Assembly: GCA_018648805.1 (NCBI GenBank)
Contig: JABGQM010000031.1
Location: 1 to 51,001 of the forward strand
Source: Verrucomicrobiota bacterium
Lineage (GTDB): Bacteria > Verrucomicrobiota > Kiritimatiellia > UBA8416 > JABMPJ01
Length of the DNA stretch: 51,001 nucleotides
Direction of reading: 5' to 3'
Translations under genes and position numbers: made by a program
Notes under the pieces: model-generated
What the model saw: the letters and a program-made list of their open reading frames with translations, nothing else
Told to the model about the DNA's origin: nothing
Database searches by the model: none
Shown here: positions 50,901 to 51,001 of the stretch, in pieces
Position numbering within the stretch: position 1 is the first letter of the stretch
How the letters are laid out: every line of letters begins with the position of its first letter

Positions 50901-51001
50901 TGCAGATGGCTTCGGGGTCTAAGCGGTTCTGTCAAAAGTCTTATGAAAAGCGATGAAGGAAAAACTGCGGGGCGACAGGGAGGTCGGAGCGCATAGGAAG
51001 A

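Overview
The window reads as a GC-rich chromosomal segment of an anaerobic bacterium. Two things suggest the PVC superphylum (Kiritimatiellota or Lentisphaerota-like, less likely Planctomycetota): a sulfatase and Gfo/Idh/MocA carbohydrate operon under an AraC regulator, and intergenic spaces full of heptad-repeat hairpins. A complete bacterial-type carbonyl branch of the Wood-Ljungdahl pathway (CO dehydrogenase/acetyl-CoA synthase) shows that the organism handles CO/CO2 anaerobically. The phylum assignment is inference; no rRNA gene is present.

Layout. (1) 161-6417, minus strand: a six-gene carbohydrate operon (three Gfo/Idh/MocA oxidoreductases, a TIM-barrel isomerase/epimerase, a sulfatase-fold hydrolase with an unusual active site, a sulfotransferase), divergent from an AraC regulator (6531-7406). 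(2) 7562-13771, plus: rpsA with a strong terminator, tyrS, uvrA. (3) 14141-24225, plus: a TPR protein, ExbB/TolQ, ExbD/TolR and a TonB-like protein, running by an ATGA overlap into hisD-hisC-hisB-hisA and a short ComEC-like protein. (4) 24593-32961: S41 protease, tsaD, a PAS/HisKA protein without an ATPase domain, a UDP-glucuronate-epimerase-like protein, a Ca2+/cation antiporter (minus), tatD and a GlpD-like dehydrogenase. (5) 33194-36227, minus: arsR, ArsP-type permease, two thioredoxin-fold proteins and CcdA, with a clear ArsR operator. (6) 36398-38485, minus: stand-alone receiver, degenerate ferritin-like protein, GNAT-CBS fusion; then a DUF3786 gene on the plus strand. (7) 39273-50192, minus: cooC, cooS/acsA, acsB, acsC, acsV, a second CooC/AcsF-type ATPase, acsD, acsE. 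(8) 50449-50877, plus: an XRE-type regulator with a cysteine-rich 'two-CW' domain, divergent from the acs operon.

The most interesting signal is regulatory. A palindrome (TACCAC-N3-GTGGTA core) sits in the promoter spacer between the acs operon and the two-CW regulator. The same palindrome recurs 12 kb away, beside a consensus -35 box, in front of the GNAT-CBS gene and opposite the DUF3786 gene. This suggests a small regulon controlled by a redox or metal-sensing two-CW repressor/activator that ties CO dehydrogenase/acetyl-CoA synthase to a possible AcuA/AcuB-like acetylation switch. The second theme is a set of intergenic hairpins whose arms are tandem 7-bp (once 12-bp) repeats. They often start at or inside stop codons, and one pair (13791-14121 and 17907-18095) shares a strongly conserved apical sequence.

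I saw no tRNA, rRNA, CRISPR array, transposase or prophage gene.
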